NCBI GenBank assembly: GCA_903858815.1
Contig: CAIOKE010000138.1
Coordinates: 1 to 60,203, forward strand
DNA: 60,203 nucleotides
From: an uncultured Planctomycetaceae bacterium
Lineage (GTDB): Bacteria > Planctomycetota > Planctomycetia > Planctomycetales > Planctomycetaceae
Direction of reading: 5' to 3'
Positions within the stretch are counted from its first letter, which is position 1. Every line of letters begins with the position of its first letter. The notes under the pieces were generated by a model. It made no database searches and was not told where the DNA came from. It saw only the letters and a list, made by a program, of their open reading frames with translations. Shown in pieces: positions 38,348-47,676 of the stretch. The translations under genes and the position numbers were made by a program.

Positions 38348-38429
38348 CCATAGGTCCCATCGGTCCTATAAGACCTATAAGACCTATAAGACCTATAAGA
38401 CCTATAAGCCCCATAGGTCCCATAAGACC
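38348..38429. repeat. 9-bp tandem array (GACCTATAA / CCCATAGGT) in a convergent gap
   Basis: Period-9 array with several GACCTATAA units and CCCATAGG/CCTATAAG blocks, ending just before CCACTGCCCACTGA, itself two heptads of the type at 2029-2077. Same family and same convergent placement as 6299-6396; ends 13 bp from the minus-strand stop, as that one does. Confidence 0.9.
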
Positions 38430-38442
38430 ACTGCCCACTGAT

Positions 38443-39780
38443 TTACTTCACGCAGAAAATCCCGTCCACCCCGCGGAAATACATCGCACCGTCTTTCACA
38501 ACCGGTGTCGCCCAGAACGTATCCGCCAACGCCCCTCGACCAACCACCTCAAACTCCGCACCAGCCTTCACAATGCACGCCTTCCCGTTCTCGTCCAGCA
38601 GCAACAGCCGGTCACCAATCAACAACGGACTGGCCGCCAGCATGTCCAGCCCAGGGATCCGAGTCTGATACTTGCGCTCACCCGTCGCCGCATCAAAACA
38701 CTTCAGAATGTTGTTGTCATTCGTGAAGACATACTTCCCCGACGAAACCGGTGATGCCATCCCGGGTCCCTGACGCTCATTCAGCCACGCACAACTCGTA
38801 AACTTCTCATTGGACTTTTCCGGAGTCAAATCACCCGCTGCCCCCGCCTGCACTGCAAACAACGGCCCCTTCGACCACGGATCACTGCCGCCAAAATACA
38901 AACGTTCCCGATCGCAGCACGGTGAACACGCCGTCGCCGCCTTCACCTTCCGCACCGTCCAGAACACTTTGCCAGTCGCCGGATCCAATGCATCGAGGCG
39001 ATCGCCGCCGGAACAGACCACCTCAGTCCGCAGCTGATTCCGCCACACCAGCGGAGAACTCCACGATGTCCCCTGCTCAGGTCGCTCAAACTGCCACACC
39101 GGCTTCCCGGTCAGCGTGTCAAAACACCGCACCACCGCAGACTCCTCACCATACAACTGCACAATCACCTTTCCATCCACCACCGCCGGCGAGCTGCCCG
39201 TACCAAACCCATTACTGGTCCGACAAACCTCCGTCTCCCGCGTCCAGCGCAGCTGACCATCGTGACCAAACGCACTCAGCACTCCCGCAGCACCACAGAA
39301 AACATACACACCATTGTCATCCGCCGCCGGAGTTTCCGTCTGCCACGAATTCGAAGGATGAATCGGATAGCTGGCCAGCTTCTCCACAATCGGCTGCTCC
39401 CACAACGTCCGACCGTCTTCCAGCGACAGACAGAACAGCTTCCATGTCAGTGGGGTCTTCGGAGCCTTCGCGAACAGCGATACTCCCATGCTCTGCGGAC
39501 TCTTCACACCGCTGGCAAAATTTGCCGGCTTAGAAACGCCCTCACCCACCGCACCAGCCACATACAAATGACCACCGTGGATGACAGGCTGAGCCCACCC
39601 GGCCGCCGGATTTGCCACCTTCCACGCCACGCCCTCGCCATTTTCCCAGTTCGTCCGCAAGACCTGCTCAGGGAACACGCCCGCTCCATCAGCACCACGA
39701 AACTGCATCGTTTCGCCCGCCGCACACACACTCAACAGCACCACACCAGCCACCACCAGCAGAATTCCCGTTCGCACCAT
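38443..39780 (-). CDS. Secreted PQQ-type (BamB-like) beta-propeller protein
   Basis: 445 residues from the ATG at 39780, which begins a Sec signal (MVRTGILLVVAGVVLLSVC); the frame extends to 39852 without support. The mature part opens MQFRGADGAGVFPEQ and has blades ending GRTLWEQPIV, GQLRWTRETE, GKPVWQFERP, GKVFWTVRKV and GERKYQTRIP. No heme or catalytic motif. Third such protein in the window. Divergent from the FHA-cyclase gene with a 212-bp gap. Confidence 0.85.
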   Translation of the reverse strand: MVRTGILLVVAGVVLLSVCAAGETMQFRGADGAGVFPEQVLRTNWENGEGVAWKVANPAAGWAQPVIHGGHLYVAGAVGEGVSKPANFASGVKSPQSMGVSLFAKAPKTPLTWKLFCLSLEDGRTLWEQPIVEKLASYPIHPSNSWQTETPAADDNGVYVFCGAAGVLSAFGHDGQLRWTRETEVCRTSNGFGTGSSPAVVDGKVIVQLYGEESAVVRCFDTLTGKPVWQFERPEQGTSWSSPLVWRNQLRTEVVCSGGDRLDALDPATGKVFWTVRKVKAATACSPCCDRERLYFGGSDPWSKGPLFAVQAGAAGDLTPEKSNEKFTSCAWLNERQGPGMASPVSSGKYVFTNDNNILKCFDAATGERKYQTRIPGLDMLAASPLLIGDRLLLLDENGKACIVKAGAEFEVVGRGALADTFWATPVVKDGAMYFRGVDGIFCVK

Positions 39781-39992
39781 CGCACACTCTCCTCGCTCCA
39801 CAAACACAGCAAACACAGGCGCACGCGAGGGCATCCCAACCCGGCGAGCCACCTCGGAAACACAGCGTCAACCTGCCCGTTTCTAGACGGCTCCCCTCGG
39901 ATTCCTCGGAATTTTTTCAGTTGCCGGGGCCACAATCCGCCAAAAACGCTATTCTCTCCCCGCCCACACTCGCACTTCTTCACAGTTCCTCC

Positions 39993-41762
39993 ATGTTTCG
40001 ACTGATCGCCACCACAGCCGGCCACAAAGTTGCCGCTCAGTTTTCACTGAATGCCGGTACCGGACCGCTGCATCTGGGACGCTCCACACAGGCCGACCTC
40101 GCCACACCCTGGGACCCTCGCATCTCAAGCCTGCACGTCCAGCTGCAACCCGCCGGTTCCGCACTCCAGCTCACAAAACTGCCACACGCCACCAACCCCG
40201 TCTTCGTTGACGGACGCGAAGTCAACTCCGTTCTGCTGCAGCCCGGGCAGACCTTTGTCATCGGAACCACCAGCTTCGAACTGCAACTCAGCGTACGATC
40301 CGATTCGTCTCAGCCACCCGCCGATGGTATTCGACAGCTCACATTCGATCGACAGTCACTCGAACAGGTCCGCTTCGACGATACCGCTCGCCGCATCGAA
40401 GTTCTGACCAGCCTTCCTACCGTCCTCCGCGAAGCGGCCGTCGAACGTGAACTGTCACAGCAGCTCACAGCCATGCTGCTGGCCGGTATTTCCAACGCCG
40501 ATCTGGCTGCTGTCGTCGGACTCAGCGATCAGTCACAGCCTCGCATCCTGCACGCGGAACATCGCTTTGATGCCACCGCCACAGTCGCCCCCAGCTCAAG
40601 ACTGGTCGCAGCCACCATGCAGCAGCAGAAAACCGTACTGCATATCTGGGACGAAGCAACCGCCACAACCGCTTACACTCAGGCACAGGGGTACGGCTGG
40701 GCCTTCTGCACACCCTTCGCCGATATCACCGGCGACCGCGCGCTGTATATCAGCGGTCGTGGCAGTATCGAACCCGGACAGTCCTCCGAACAACGCCTGC
40801 AGGCGGATATCCGTTTCGCCGAACTGATCGCCGATATCATCACCGCGCTGCAAAAGCAGCGCCGCATGGAACGTCAGCAGTCCGGACTCCGCCAGTTCTT
40901 CTCACCCCCAGTCCTTGAAGCCCTCGGACGCGACTTCGATACTTCACTGCTGGAGCCCCGCGAATGTGACGTCACTGTACTCTTCTGTGACCTCCGCGGC
41001 TTCAGTCACCGAGCCGAAGAACAGGCCGATAACCTGACCGGACTGCTTGAACGAGTCAGCCTGGCCCTCGAAGTCATGACCAGCCAGATTCTGCGTTTCG
41101 GTGGCGTCACCGGAGACTTTCAGGGCGATGCCGCATTGGGCTTCTGGGGCTGGCCCCTCGAATCCCCCGAAGCCCCCCTGAACGCCTGCCGCGCTGCGCT
41201 CGCCATCCGCGAAGAATTCTCTCGCGCTCAGGCCGACCCCGATCACCCGCTCCGCGATTTCGAAACCAGCATCGGAATTTCCCACGGCCGAGCTGTCGCG
41301 GGAAAAATCGGTACCCGCGAACAGGTCAAAGTCACTGTCTTCGGACCCGTCGTCAATCTCGCCAGCCGACTCGAAGCCATGACCCGCGAACTCCACGTCT
41401 CCGTACTCATCGACGAACGACTTGACCAGCTCGTTCGCGGACGCATGACACCCGCAGATGGCCGCGTCCGCCGACTGCTGAAAGTGCAACCCTACGGCAT
41501 GGACAAACCGCTCTTCGTCAGCGAACTCGTGCCACCTGTCGACCGTTACCCACTACTGACAGATCAGCACGTCACGGATTTCGAAACCGGTCTGCAGGCC
41601 TTTATGGAAGGACGCTGGTCGGAAGCGTGGAGCTATCTGCATCGCATGCCGGCTGAAGATCGTGCCCAGGACTTTCTCTCCATGCTGATCACTCAGCATG
41701 ATCGTCGAGCCCCTGCCGGCTGGGACGGCATTGTCCGCATGAAAAAGAAATCGGGCGCATGA
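39993..41762 (+). CDS. FHA-domain class III nucleotidyl cyclase
   Basis: 589 residues from the ATG at 39993; the frame runs open into the upstream gap but FHA homology starts here. An N-terminal FHA domain (about 10-100) has LHLGRS and ISSLHVQL, the phosphothreonine-binding GR/SxxH residues. A GAF-like middle (about 145-290) leads to a helix and the cyclase domain (about 320-520) with metal site FCDLRGFS (Asp333) and second metal Asp379 in GDFQGDAA. The substrate-specifying Lys of adenylyl cyclases is Asp375 here. VTVFGPVVNLASRLEA supplies the transition-state Asn/Arg. Cytoplasmic. FHA suggests control by Thr phosphorylation, fitting the two kinases in the window. Overlaps the methyltransferase by 4 bp. 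Confidence 0.9.
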   Translation: MFRLIATTAGHKVAAQFSLNAGTGPLHLGRSTQADLATPWDPRISSLHVQLQPAGSALQLTKLPHATNPVFVDGREVNSVLLQPGQTFVIGTTSFELQLSVRSDSSQPPADGIRQLTFDRQSLEQVRFDDTARRIEVLTSLPTVLREAAVERELSQQLTAMLLAGISNADLAAVVGLSDQSQPRILHAEHRFDATATVAPSSRLVAATMQQQKTVLHIWDEATATTAYTQAQGYGWAFCTPFADITGDRALYISGRGSIEPGQSSEQRLQADIRFAELIADIITALQKQRRMERQQSGLRQFFSPPVLEALGRDFDTSLLEPRECDVTVLFCDLRGFSHRAEEQADNLTGLLERVSLALEVMTSQILRFGGVTGDFQGDAALGFWGWPLESPEAPLNACRAALAIREEFSRAQADPDHPLRDFETSIGISHGRAVAGKIGTREQVKVTVFGPVVNLASRLEAMTRELHVSVLIDERLDQLVRGRMTPADGRVRRLLKVQPYGMDKPLFVSELVPPVDRYPLLTDQHVTDFETGLQAFMEGRWSEAWSYLHRMPAEDRAQDFLSMLITQHDRRAPAGWDGIVRMKKKSGA

Positions 41763-42988
41763 ATTCACAGCCACCGCTCAACAGCCCCGACGACAGCGAA
41801 GCCTTCGAAATCCAGCAGCTGCTGGCACTCAGGCAACAGCCCGAACTGCTGCACGAACTGCAGCAGTGCAGCCCCTCCGAACTGCAGAACCAGAAACGAC
41901 TGCGACAACGCTTCGACCACTCACTTGTCCCCGCCGCAGTGGCACTGCATGAAGCCCGCCGCAAAGCTCTCGGAAAACTTCCCCACGCCGAACAGCTCTG
42001 GCTCACCAGAACCGGACTTGAACAGGCCACCGCATGGGAAATCGCCGCACACAAAGCACGCCGCTTCGCCAACTGCCAGCAGGTGTTTGACCTCTGCTGC
42101 GGAATCGGAATCGATGCAGCTGCACTCACACACAGACTGCCCGTCATCGCCATCGACCAGTCCCCCGCAATGGTCCTCCGCACCACCTGGAACCAGCAGA
42201 TTCTGGGCGGTCCCTCGGCACTCCAGACAGATTGCTGCGATGTCCGTACCAGAGACTGGACCGGTCTGATCGTGCACGCGGATCCTGATCGTCGTGATGG
42301 ACGTGACCGACCCACGAAACGCCTCGAACAATACGTGCCCGACCTCACATGGATGCAGCAACTCACAAAAACGGCGGCCGGCGGAGCCATCAAAATCAGT
42401 CCGGCCAGTAACTTCCAGCAGAAATTTCCAGGCTGCGAAATCGAATTGATCAGCCTGCAGGGTGAATGCCGGGAAGCCACCGTCTGGTTCGGGACGCTTG
42501 CCGGCAGCTACCAGTTCTCAGCCACCTGCATCGAAACCGGTGAAACACTGTCGGCCGACCCACTGTCCGCCTGGGTTGCCATCGCCACCGCACCCGCGCG
42601 CTGCCTGTTTGATCCCGACCCGGCCATCGTACGCGCCGGGCTGATTGATGTGCTGGCCGAACAGCACGGCCTGCTGCGCACGGATCCCGAAGAAGAATAC
42701 CTGACCGGACAGACTGTGCCGGCCACAGGCTTCCTCGATGCGTTTGAAGTCGAAACGGTTCTTGGAGGAAATCTGAAGGAGCTGAAAGCGTGGCTGCGAT
42801 CCTCACCACGCAGTGAATACGAAATCAAGTGCCGCCGCGTGCGAGTCGAAGCGGATGTGCTGCGTCGCGCTCTGCCTCGCGGTGACGGTCCACCCACCGT
42901 CATCCTCGTCTGCCGCATCGCTGGTCGAGTGCATCATGTGGTGGCCCGGCGACTGCCACGCCCGCTGCCCCAGCCCGCCTCGCACTGA
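41759..42988 (+). CDS. Class I SAM-dependent methyltransferase, THUMP-like
   Basis: 409 residues; start overlaps the cyclase stop by 4 bp (ATGA). An N-terminal helical domain precedes SAM motif I VFDLCCGIGIDAAAL (108-122 approx.) and a motif resembling the DPPY-type loop, VHADPDRR. The C-terminal third matches the THUMP-like domain seen in putative RNA methyltransferases (KCRRVRVEADVLRRALP). Probably modifies RNA, but this is inference. Coupling to an FHA cyclase is unusual. Confidence 0.75.
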   Translation: MNSQPPLNSPDDSEAFEIQQLLALRQQPELLHELQQCSPSELQNQKRLRQRFDHSLVPAAVALHEARRKALGKLPHAEQLWLTRTGLEQATAWEIAAHKARRFANCQQVFDLCCGIGIDAAALTHRLPVIAIDQSPAMVLRTTWNQQILGGPSALQTDCCDVRTRDWTGLIVHADPDRRDGRDRPTKRLEQYVPDLTWMQQLTKTAAGGAIKISPASNFQQKFPGCEIELISLQGECREATVWFGTLAGSYQFSATCIETGETLSADPLSAWVAIATAPARCLFDPDPAIVRAGLIDVLAEQHGLLRTDPEEEYLTGQTVPATGFLDAFEVETVLGGNLKELKAWLRSSPRSEYEIKCRRVRVEADVLRRALPRGDGPPTVILVCRIAGRVHHVVARRLPRPLPQPASH

Positions 42989-43096
42989 AAACCCGAGTCC
43001 ACAAACCAGCCCGCTTGATCTCACCACCTACCCACCGCTACCATCACCCGCTCACGCTCACCTGCCCAACACCGGAATACTTCGGGGACCACGCCT

Positions 43097-44017
43097 ATGA
43101 CCATCAGCCGCCGACACCTTCTGGGTCTCGCCGCCACCGCCGGTATTTCCAGCCTTGCACCACGCCCCGGCTTCGCTGCCGATCCCCCGCAACGCACCAA
43201 AGGCTCCCTGCTGAAACTCAGCCTTGCCGGCTACTCGTTCAACCGCCAGATGGCCCGGCGAGGCACCCCCGAGCAGATTGCCAAAGCCGAAATGTCGCTC
43301 GAAAAACTTATCCTGTTCTGTGCCGAACAGGGACTCGGGGCCGCCGAATTGACCGGCTACTACTTCCCCGCCGAAATCACACCCGCCTACCTCAACTCAC
43401 TCAAAGCACTCGCTCACCGCAATGGCGTCGTCATCTCCGGAACCGCTATCGGCAACGACTTCTGCCTCCCGGAAGGTGAAGCCCGCCAGAAACAGCTGAA
43501 CGAATGTCGGCAGTGGATCGACTACGCGGCCATCATGGGAGCTCCAGCCATTCGCATCTTCGCCGGCAAAGTCCCCAGCGGTGATTCGGAAGAAGCGGCC
43601 ATCACCCGCTGCGCCGCAGGCATCAATGAATGTCTGCAGTACGCCGCCGAAAAAGGCGTCTTCCTCGCTCTCGAAAACCACGGCGGCATCACCGCCACAC
43701 CCGCACAAATGCTGAAAATCATTCAGCAGGTGCAACCTTCGGAATTCTTCGGCGTGAACTTCGACAGCGGCAATTTTCAGACCGCAGACCCCATGGCCGA
43801 CCTGCAGCAGATCGCCCCATATGCCGTCAACGCCCAGATCAAAGCCTCCATCAGCATCAACGGCAAAAAACAACCGGCCAACTACCGCCGCATCGTCGAA
43901 ATCCTGCGGAATGCCAACTACCGAGGCTTCGTGGCACTGGAATACGAAGAATCTGAATCCCCCTTCGAAGCCGTCCCCCGCATCCTCGCCGAACTCCGCC
44001 CCCTGATGGACGGCTGA
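43097..44017 (+). CDS. Sugar phosphate isomerase/epimerase-like TIM barrel, Tat-exported
   Basis: 306 residues. N-terminal ISRRHLLGLAATAGISSL is a Tat signal. A xylose-isomerase-like AP-endonuclease-2 barrel follows: LKLSLAGYSFNRQM, GAAELTGYYF, APAIRIFAGKVPSG, FLALENHGGI, FFGVNFDSGNF, VNAQIKAS and GFVALEYEESE. Conserved Glu/Asp/His/Glu metal ligands are plausible (ALENHGG, NFDSGN, ALEYEE). Planctomycetes encode many of these with unknown sugar substrates. It stands alone, 108 bp after the methyltransferase. Confidence 0.9.
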   Translation: MTISRRHLLGLAATAGISSLAPRPGFAADPPQRTKGSLLKLSLAGYSFNRQMARRGTPEQIAKAEMSLEKLILFCAEQGLGAAELTGYYFPAEITPAYLNSLKALAHRNGVVISGTAIGNDFCLPEGEARQKQLNECRQWIDYAAIMGAPAIRIFAGKVPSGDSEEAAITRCAAGINECLQYAAEKGVFLALENHGGITATPAQMLKIIQQVQPSEFFGVNFDSGNFQTADPMADLQQIAPYAVNAQIKASISINGKKQPANYRRIVEILRNANYRGFVALEYEESESPFEAVPRILAELRPLMDG

Positions 44018-44058
44018 CACACCCGTTCAAAAAAACAAAGTCCACCACACACCCCTCC

Positions 44059-44082
44059 GGAAGGGCAAGGCTCCCGCCGAGC
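44059..44082 (-). repeat. GGCTCGGCAGGAGCC family, copy
   Basis: AGGGCAAGGCTCCCGCCGAG with flanks; same orientation as the next copy at 44097. Confidence 0.8.
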
Positions 44083-44096
44083 TGACAGCCTTGTTC

Positions 44097-44121
44097 GGGA
44101 GGGCAAGGCTCCCGCCGAGCC
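44097..44121 (-). repeat. GGCTCGGCAGGAGCC family, copy
   Basis: GGGAGGGCAAGGCTCCCGCC then GAGCC; tandem to 44059-44082, 38 bp apart start to start. Confidence 0.8.
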
Positions 44122-45021
44122 CCCAGGAGTTGACCGCGATACTCGGCTCCCACAGGTTCGTTACACCGTTTCTGCACACTTCAGCGCAAGCAAAACACAC
44201 TCCCCGCAAGTCGAATTCCGGACGACTCAAACCAATCTCCCATCGTCGTCTGCGTTCTGCGAACACAACTCCGTGACAACACTCCCAGCAATGCAATCGG
44301 TTCCCGCTCACCTGATGCCGCTTTGAACCCAGGGATGGCGTCCATCAATAAGTGGTGAAGTACTCAACCCGCCGCTTTCATTGGCAAATTCCTGACGCGT
44401 TAACTTCCTCGCGTGTCAATTCAGATAAGCGCCAAAACACTCGAAGTCGCACGCTGCCGACGCCCAACTCGCAGGCAAACGGAATTCGTTCGGACAGCGA
44501 CGTTTCGCAAAACCGGGCAGAAGAAATACGCATCCGTTTCGGTCCACCGCTCCGCCACGCTGAAGAATGATTTGGTCGCTGCGACGGAGCATCAGGTCAG
44601 GATCGATGACGACATGTTGAGCGAACGTGTGTGAATGCCACTTACGTGGGCTTGACGTCGAGTTTACAGCAGACAGCATGCCGGCCGGATACCAGCAGGG
44701 CAAAGTCTGAAGTACACAAGAACGTAGCGCCGGATGCCACGCCTCGCAACGAGTTCTTCACCATGCCCATCGGAACCGCGCTGCTTTTCTGATGCAGATG
44801 CATCGTACGAATTCGCGGGACTTTACGTTCCACTCGCCTGACTTTCCAGTTTCAGAAATCTGTGACCTTTGCGCAAACATTCGATTGACGCAAGCGTATA
44901 GTGCAGACATTTTCGATAGACTACTCCACCGAAATCACCTGCACTAAGTAGTTTGCTGATCATTCACTGCTTTGCAGTCAGTTCCCGGAATTTGTGTGCT
45001 TCCATTCAAAGGCTCCCGATC

Positions 45022-45756
45022 ATGACATCTTCCAGAACTGTTGGCCGGGTGATCGTGACAGTGGGTGTCTTCATGATCTCGGCAGCGATCGTAAACGCCG
45101 GTGTGCTTGTAAGTGTCAGTGGTACAGCAAGCCCCTATCTGGCCGGGATGCCAAACGGATCCTCGTTACCATTTGGTGATTCAGCCCCAGGTCAGTCGCC
45201 CGTTCTGGTAAGTGGTATCAGCATCTTTGGCGGAGCGCAGCTGCAGTTTGATGCAACCGGCTCAGTGTCGTACAACAACGTTTCGTTCAGCGGGCCAGAT
45301 GGCAGTTTCGTCTTTAGTCGTTTGAGTGCGAATGGCATCTCCGGTTACACAGTCACTGCAAATGCGCTGCTGGGCGTATTTCTTGGCTCTGCTCGCCCGG
45401 ACTTGTCTGCGGCACCCAATTCGATGGATTTTTCAACCGAGGCATCCAGACTTTACCAGACTCTCGCCCCAGAACTCCGGCAGGTGTTCTTCATTGGTGA
45501 TGGCCTTGGAGCCAGTGGCGTTCGGCAAACGGTCATAGCACCAGCAGGCGCTTCCAGGCTGTTTCTTGGAACAGCAGATGGCTCTGAATGGAACAACAAC
45601 GGCGGTAGTTTCGCAGTCACTGTTTCAAGTGCCTCTGCAGTACCTGAGGTATCTGCACCAATTCCAATCCTCTTGTTCTGTGCATGCATTCTGTCTGTCG
45701 GATTTCTGCGTCGGCAGCGTGCCCACAGGGTCGCAGCAGTGGCGTCAACGATTTGA
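45022..45756 (+). CDS. PEP-CTERM-like sorted surface protein
   Basis: 244 residues from the ATG at 45022, giving a Sec signal (TVGRVIVTVGVFMISAAIV) cleaved near NAG; the frame extends upstream to 44953. The mature protein is Ser/Gly/Ala-rich and beta-rich. The C-terminus is VPEVSAPIPILLFCACILSV followed by GFLRRQRAHR: a VPE(P/V)-type motif, a hydrophobic helix and a basic tail, the PEP-CTERM sorting arrangement recognised by exosortase. It departs from VPEP by Val. No exosortase lies in the window. Likely exported and anchored or released at the envelope. Lower GC than neighbours. Ends convergently with the cyclase gene. Confidence 0.72.
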   Translation: MTSSRTVGRVIVTVGVFMISAAIVNAGVLVSVSGTASPYLAGMPNGSSLPFGDSAPGQSPVLVSGISIFGGAQLQFDATGSVSYNNVSFSGPDGSFVFSRLSANGISGYTVTANALLGVFLGSARPDLSAAPNSMDFSTEASRLYQTLAPELRQVFFIGDGLGASGVRQTVIAPAGASRLFLGTADGSEWNNNGGSFAVTVSSASAVPEVSAPIPILLFCACILSVGFLRRQRAHRVAAVASTI

Positions 45757-45973
45757 GTTTTTGTCGACTGAGTCCGGAAATGGGTGCACCTGCGCAGACG
45801 AGGTATCGTCTGTAGAATCCGTACTTCGAGGCGGTTGCAGTCAGGGGAAGTGCGATTTCAAGTGCGTTGCAGATGGTTTCGCCTGAGTGAACTGCTTGTT
45901 GTGGGTCCGCCATGGGCCAATCGCCGATGCCAACTGCAGCCCAGACAATCCCCCACCACGCACCACCCACCAC
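45757..45973. other. Convergent gap, no array
   Basis: 217 bp between the PEP-CTERM-like gene and the diadenylate cyclase. No tandem array or palindromic family member seen; one of two convergent gaps in the window without repeats. Confidence 0.5.
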
Positions 45974-46897
45974 TTATTCCGGCCCATCCGTCGTCACTTC
46001 GTGCCACTTCATCGCATTCCGCATCGGTTCAATCCGCAGCACAATCTGACCGTCCTGAAACACCCGCACAGAACCCGTTGACTGCGAAACCGCAATAGCT
46101 ACCGCACCCGTCGATTTGGAAATCTCTGCCGCTGCCCAGTGCCTCGATCCCAGACCCTTCGACAGTGTCAGACCCTCGGCCGAGCCACGCAGATGACGCC
46201 CGGCGGCAATCGCTAACCCGTCCGACGATATCACAAACGCACCGTCAATCTGAGCCAGCTCCTTGATGCTCTCACGCACTCGAGGATTCCGGATGGAACG
46301 CTCAGACTTGGGATAGCCACGAAACGGATCATGCACCTGCTCCGTGGACTGCTCCATCACCTTGCGATGATTACCGACTGTAAACAACGTCCCCACGGGC
46401 TTGCCCTCACGCCCCTCACGACCAATGTCACACGCCAGATCCACCACAATTCGCAGTGTCTCCAACGGCACCTTGGTCTCAAGACGCTGCAGATCCCGGG
46501 ACGTCAGCCGAGATAACTGCTCTGCCAGACGAACCACGGAAATCGTGTCACAGTTGTCCTTCTCAAAGGCTGAATACACCACAACCACGACATCACCCGT
46601 CTGCAACAGCTCGTCCGCGATCGCCTCCAGCAGCACCTGAGACACCTGGATATGGCGAGTCTCTGGTTCGTGCTGAATACTGACGACGTCCACGTCGTCC
46701 TGCCGCGCCGCTTCAATGACACGCTCGTTGTCAGACGAAACAATCAAACGCAAACGCCCCGTCTCGGACTTCAGCTTCGCAAAATCCAGAGCACGCTCGG
46801 CAATCAGAATAACGGCCGCAGCTTCCACCGTCTCACCCAGCCGAAATGCAGCCATCAACACCCGTTGCGATTCACGCGGCAGTTCCTGTCGAGACAT
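45974..46897 (-). CDS. DisA-domain diadenylate cyclase
   Basis: 307 residues. The C-terminal DAC domain (about 200-300) has the two active-site motifs: DGA at 218-220 in IDGAFVISSDGLAIAAG and the RH motif in GLGSRHWAAAEISKSTGA (248-265), where the family usual RHR is RHW. It would make c-di-AMP from two ATP. The N-terminal 180 residues (ALDFAKLKSETGRLRLIVSS, TGDVVVVVYSAFEKDN) are neither the DisA DNA-binding part nor a CdaA membrane domain. They resemble the pyruvate-kinase-C-like domain of archaeal DacZ-type enzymes; that assignment is from memory of the pattern. No membrane segment, so cytoplasmic. Divergent from the DUF454 gene. Confidence 0.87.
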   Translation of the reverse strand: MSRQELPRESQRVLMAAFRLGETVEAAAVILIAERALDFAKLKSETGRLRLIVSSDNERVIEAARQDDVDVVSIQHEPETRHIQVSQVLLEAIADELLQTGDVVVVVYSAFEKDNCDTISVVRLAEQLSRLTSRDLQRLETKVPLETLRIVVDLACDIGREGREGKPVGTLFTVGNHRKVMEQSTEQVHDPFRGYPKSERSIRNPRVRESIKELAQIDGAFVISSDGLAIAAGRHLRGSAEGLTLSKGLGSRHWAAAEISKSTGAVAIAVSQSTGSVRVFQDGQIVLRIEPMRNAMKWHEVTTDGPE

Positions 46898-47207
46898 CTG
46901 CAGAGAATCCTTGATGGGGGTGAACCAAAGTGATGAGGGACGCAGAAGGCGGGTCGCTGGAGTCTACGGTCCCCACTAACAAGGTCAACTCCAAAATGCA
47001 AGGATTTTCCGGGGCAACTCGGTGGATTTTTGCTTGAAATCAAAAACTCCTGAAATTCCCCGGCCTCGGACAGTCACTTCTCGCTGCCGCAACGACCGAA
47101 AACGGCTTGTCCCTCACACCCGGATCCCTAGAATCGCACGGCAGTATCGCACGGCCGGCCACTCCCGCCACCGTCGCCTCACCCGCCGCCAAACCGGAAA
47201 ATCTCAC
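46898..47207. other. Divergent promoter gap
   Basis: 310 bp between the diadenylate cyclase and DUF454 genes. No repeats. An open frame extends upstream of the DUF454 start but is Arg/Pro-rich and looks untranslated. Confidence 0.5.
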
Positions 47208-47672
47208 GTGTCGGATCAGCAATTCCGTACTTCTCCCCTGCCCCGGCAATCCGACTCGGCTGCGTCTCAGCCTCGCTTCGGACAGGCCGCCCGCAGGCCC
47301 CTGCTGATCGCACTCGGACTGCTCTGCACTGCACTCGCTGCACTCGGACTCATCCTGCCCGGTTTACCCACCACACCATTTCTGCTACTCGCCACCGCCT
47401 GCTTCGCTCGCTCCTCCCCCGCTCTCCACGCCCGACTCCTGCACTCCCGACTGTTCGGACCCCACCTGCGACACTGGAAACAACATCGCTGTATCACACC
47501 GTCCGTCCGCTGGACCGCTGTAGCCTTCGTCATCGCCGGCGTCTCCGCCAGCCTGCTGCTCGGCAACCTCGCCACATGGCTGAAAACAACCGTCACAGTC
47601 GCCGCCGCGATCGGGCTCATCGTCGTCTTCCGACTGCCCGTCAGACCCGCCAGATCAAACCAGGAAAACTGA
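47208..47672 (+). CDS. DUF454 (YbaN-like) inner membrane protein
   Basis: 154 residues from the GTG at 47208, chosen over an upstream start at 47022 because the family begins with RRPLLIALGLLCTALAALG. The DUF454 motif LILPGLPTTPFLLLATACF and the following helix-turn (SSPALHARLLHSRLFGPHLRHW) are intact, then two more helices. Three to four membrane segments. Function unknown. Four bases separate it from ubiX. Confidence 0.85.
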   Translation: MSDQQFRTSPLPRQSDSAASQPRFGQAARRPLLIALGLLCTALAALGLILPGLPTTPFLLLATACFARSSPALHARLLHSRLFGPHLRHWKQHRCITPSVRWTAVAFVIAGVSASLLLGNLATWLKTTVTVAAAIGLIVVFRLPVRPARSNQEN

Positions 47673-47676
47673 CACC

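Larger units (their letters stand above)
44018..45021. other. About 1 kb without a recognised gene; two palindromes
   Basis: Contains two GGCTCGGC-type repeats at 44059 and 44097, then about 900 bp in which both strands have only short frames (for example 44416-44703 on the minus strand) that resemble nothing I know. Composition past 44340 is more AT-rich than neighbouring genes. It may be a decayed gene or an insertion. The last 150 bp (AT-rich, around 44870-44950) probably hold the promoter of the PEP-CTERM-like gene. Confidence 0.5.

Noticed and set aside
44416-44703. Minus-strand 95-codon frame in the large gap
   Set aside because: No recognisable family, no ribosome site, and several overlapping short frames on both strands; noted as an unexplained gap instead.
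26959-45756. Functional link between the CPBP protease and the PEP-CTERM-like protein
   Set aside because: Some exosortases are fused to CPBP-type proteases, but the two genes are 18 kb apart and no exosortase is present.
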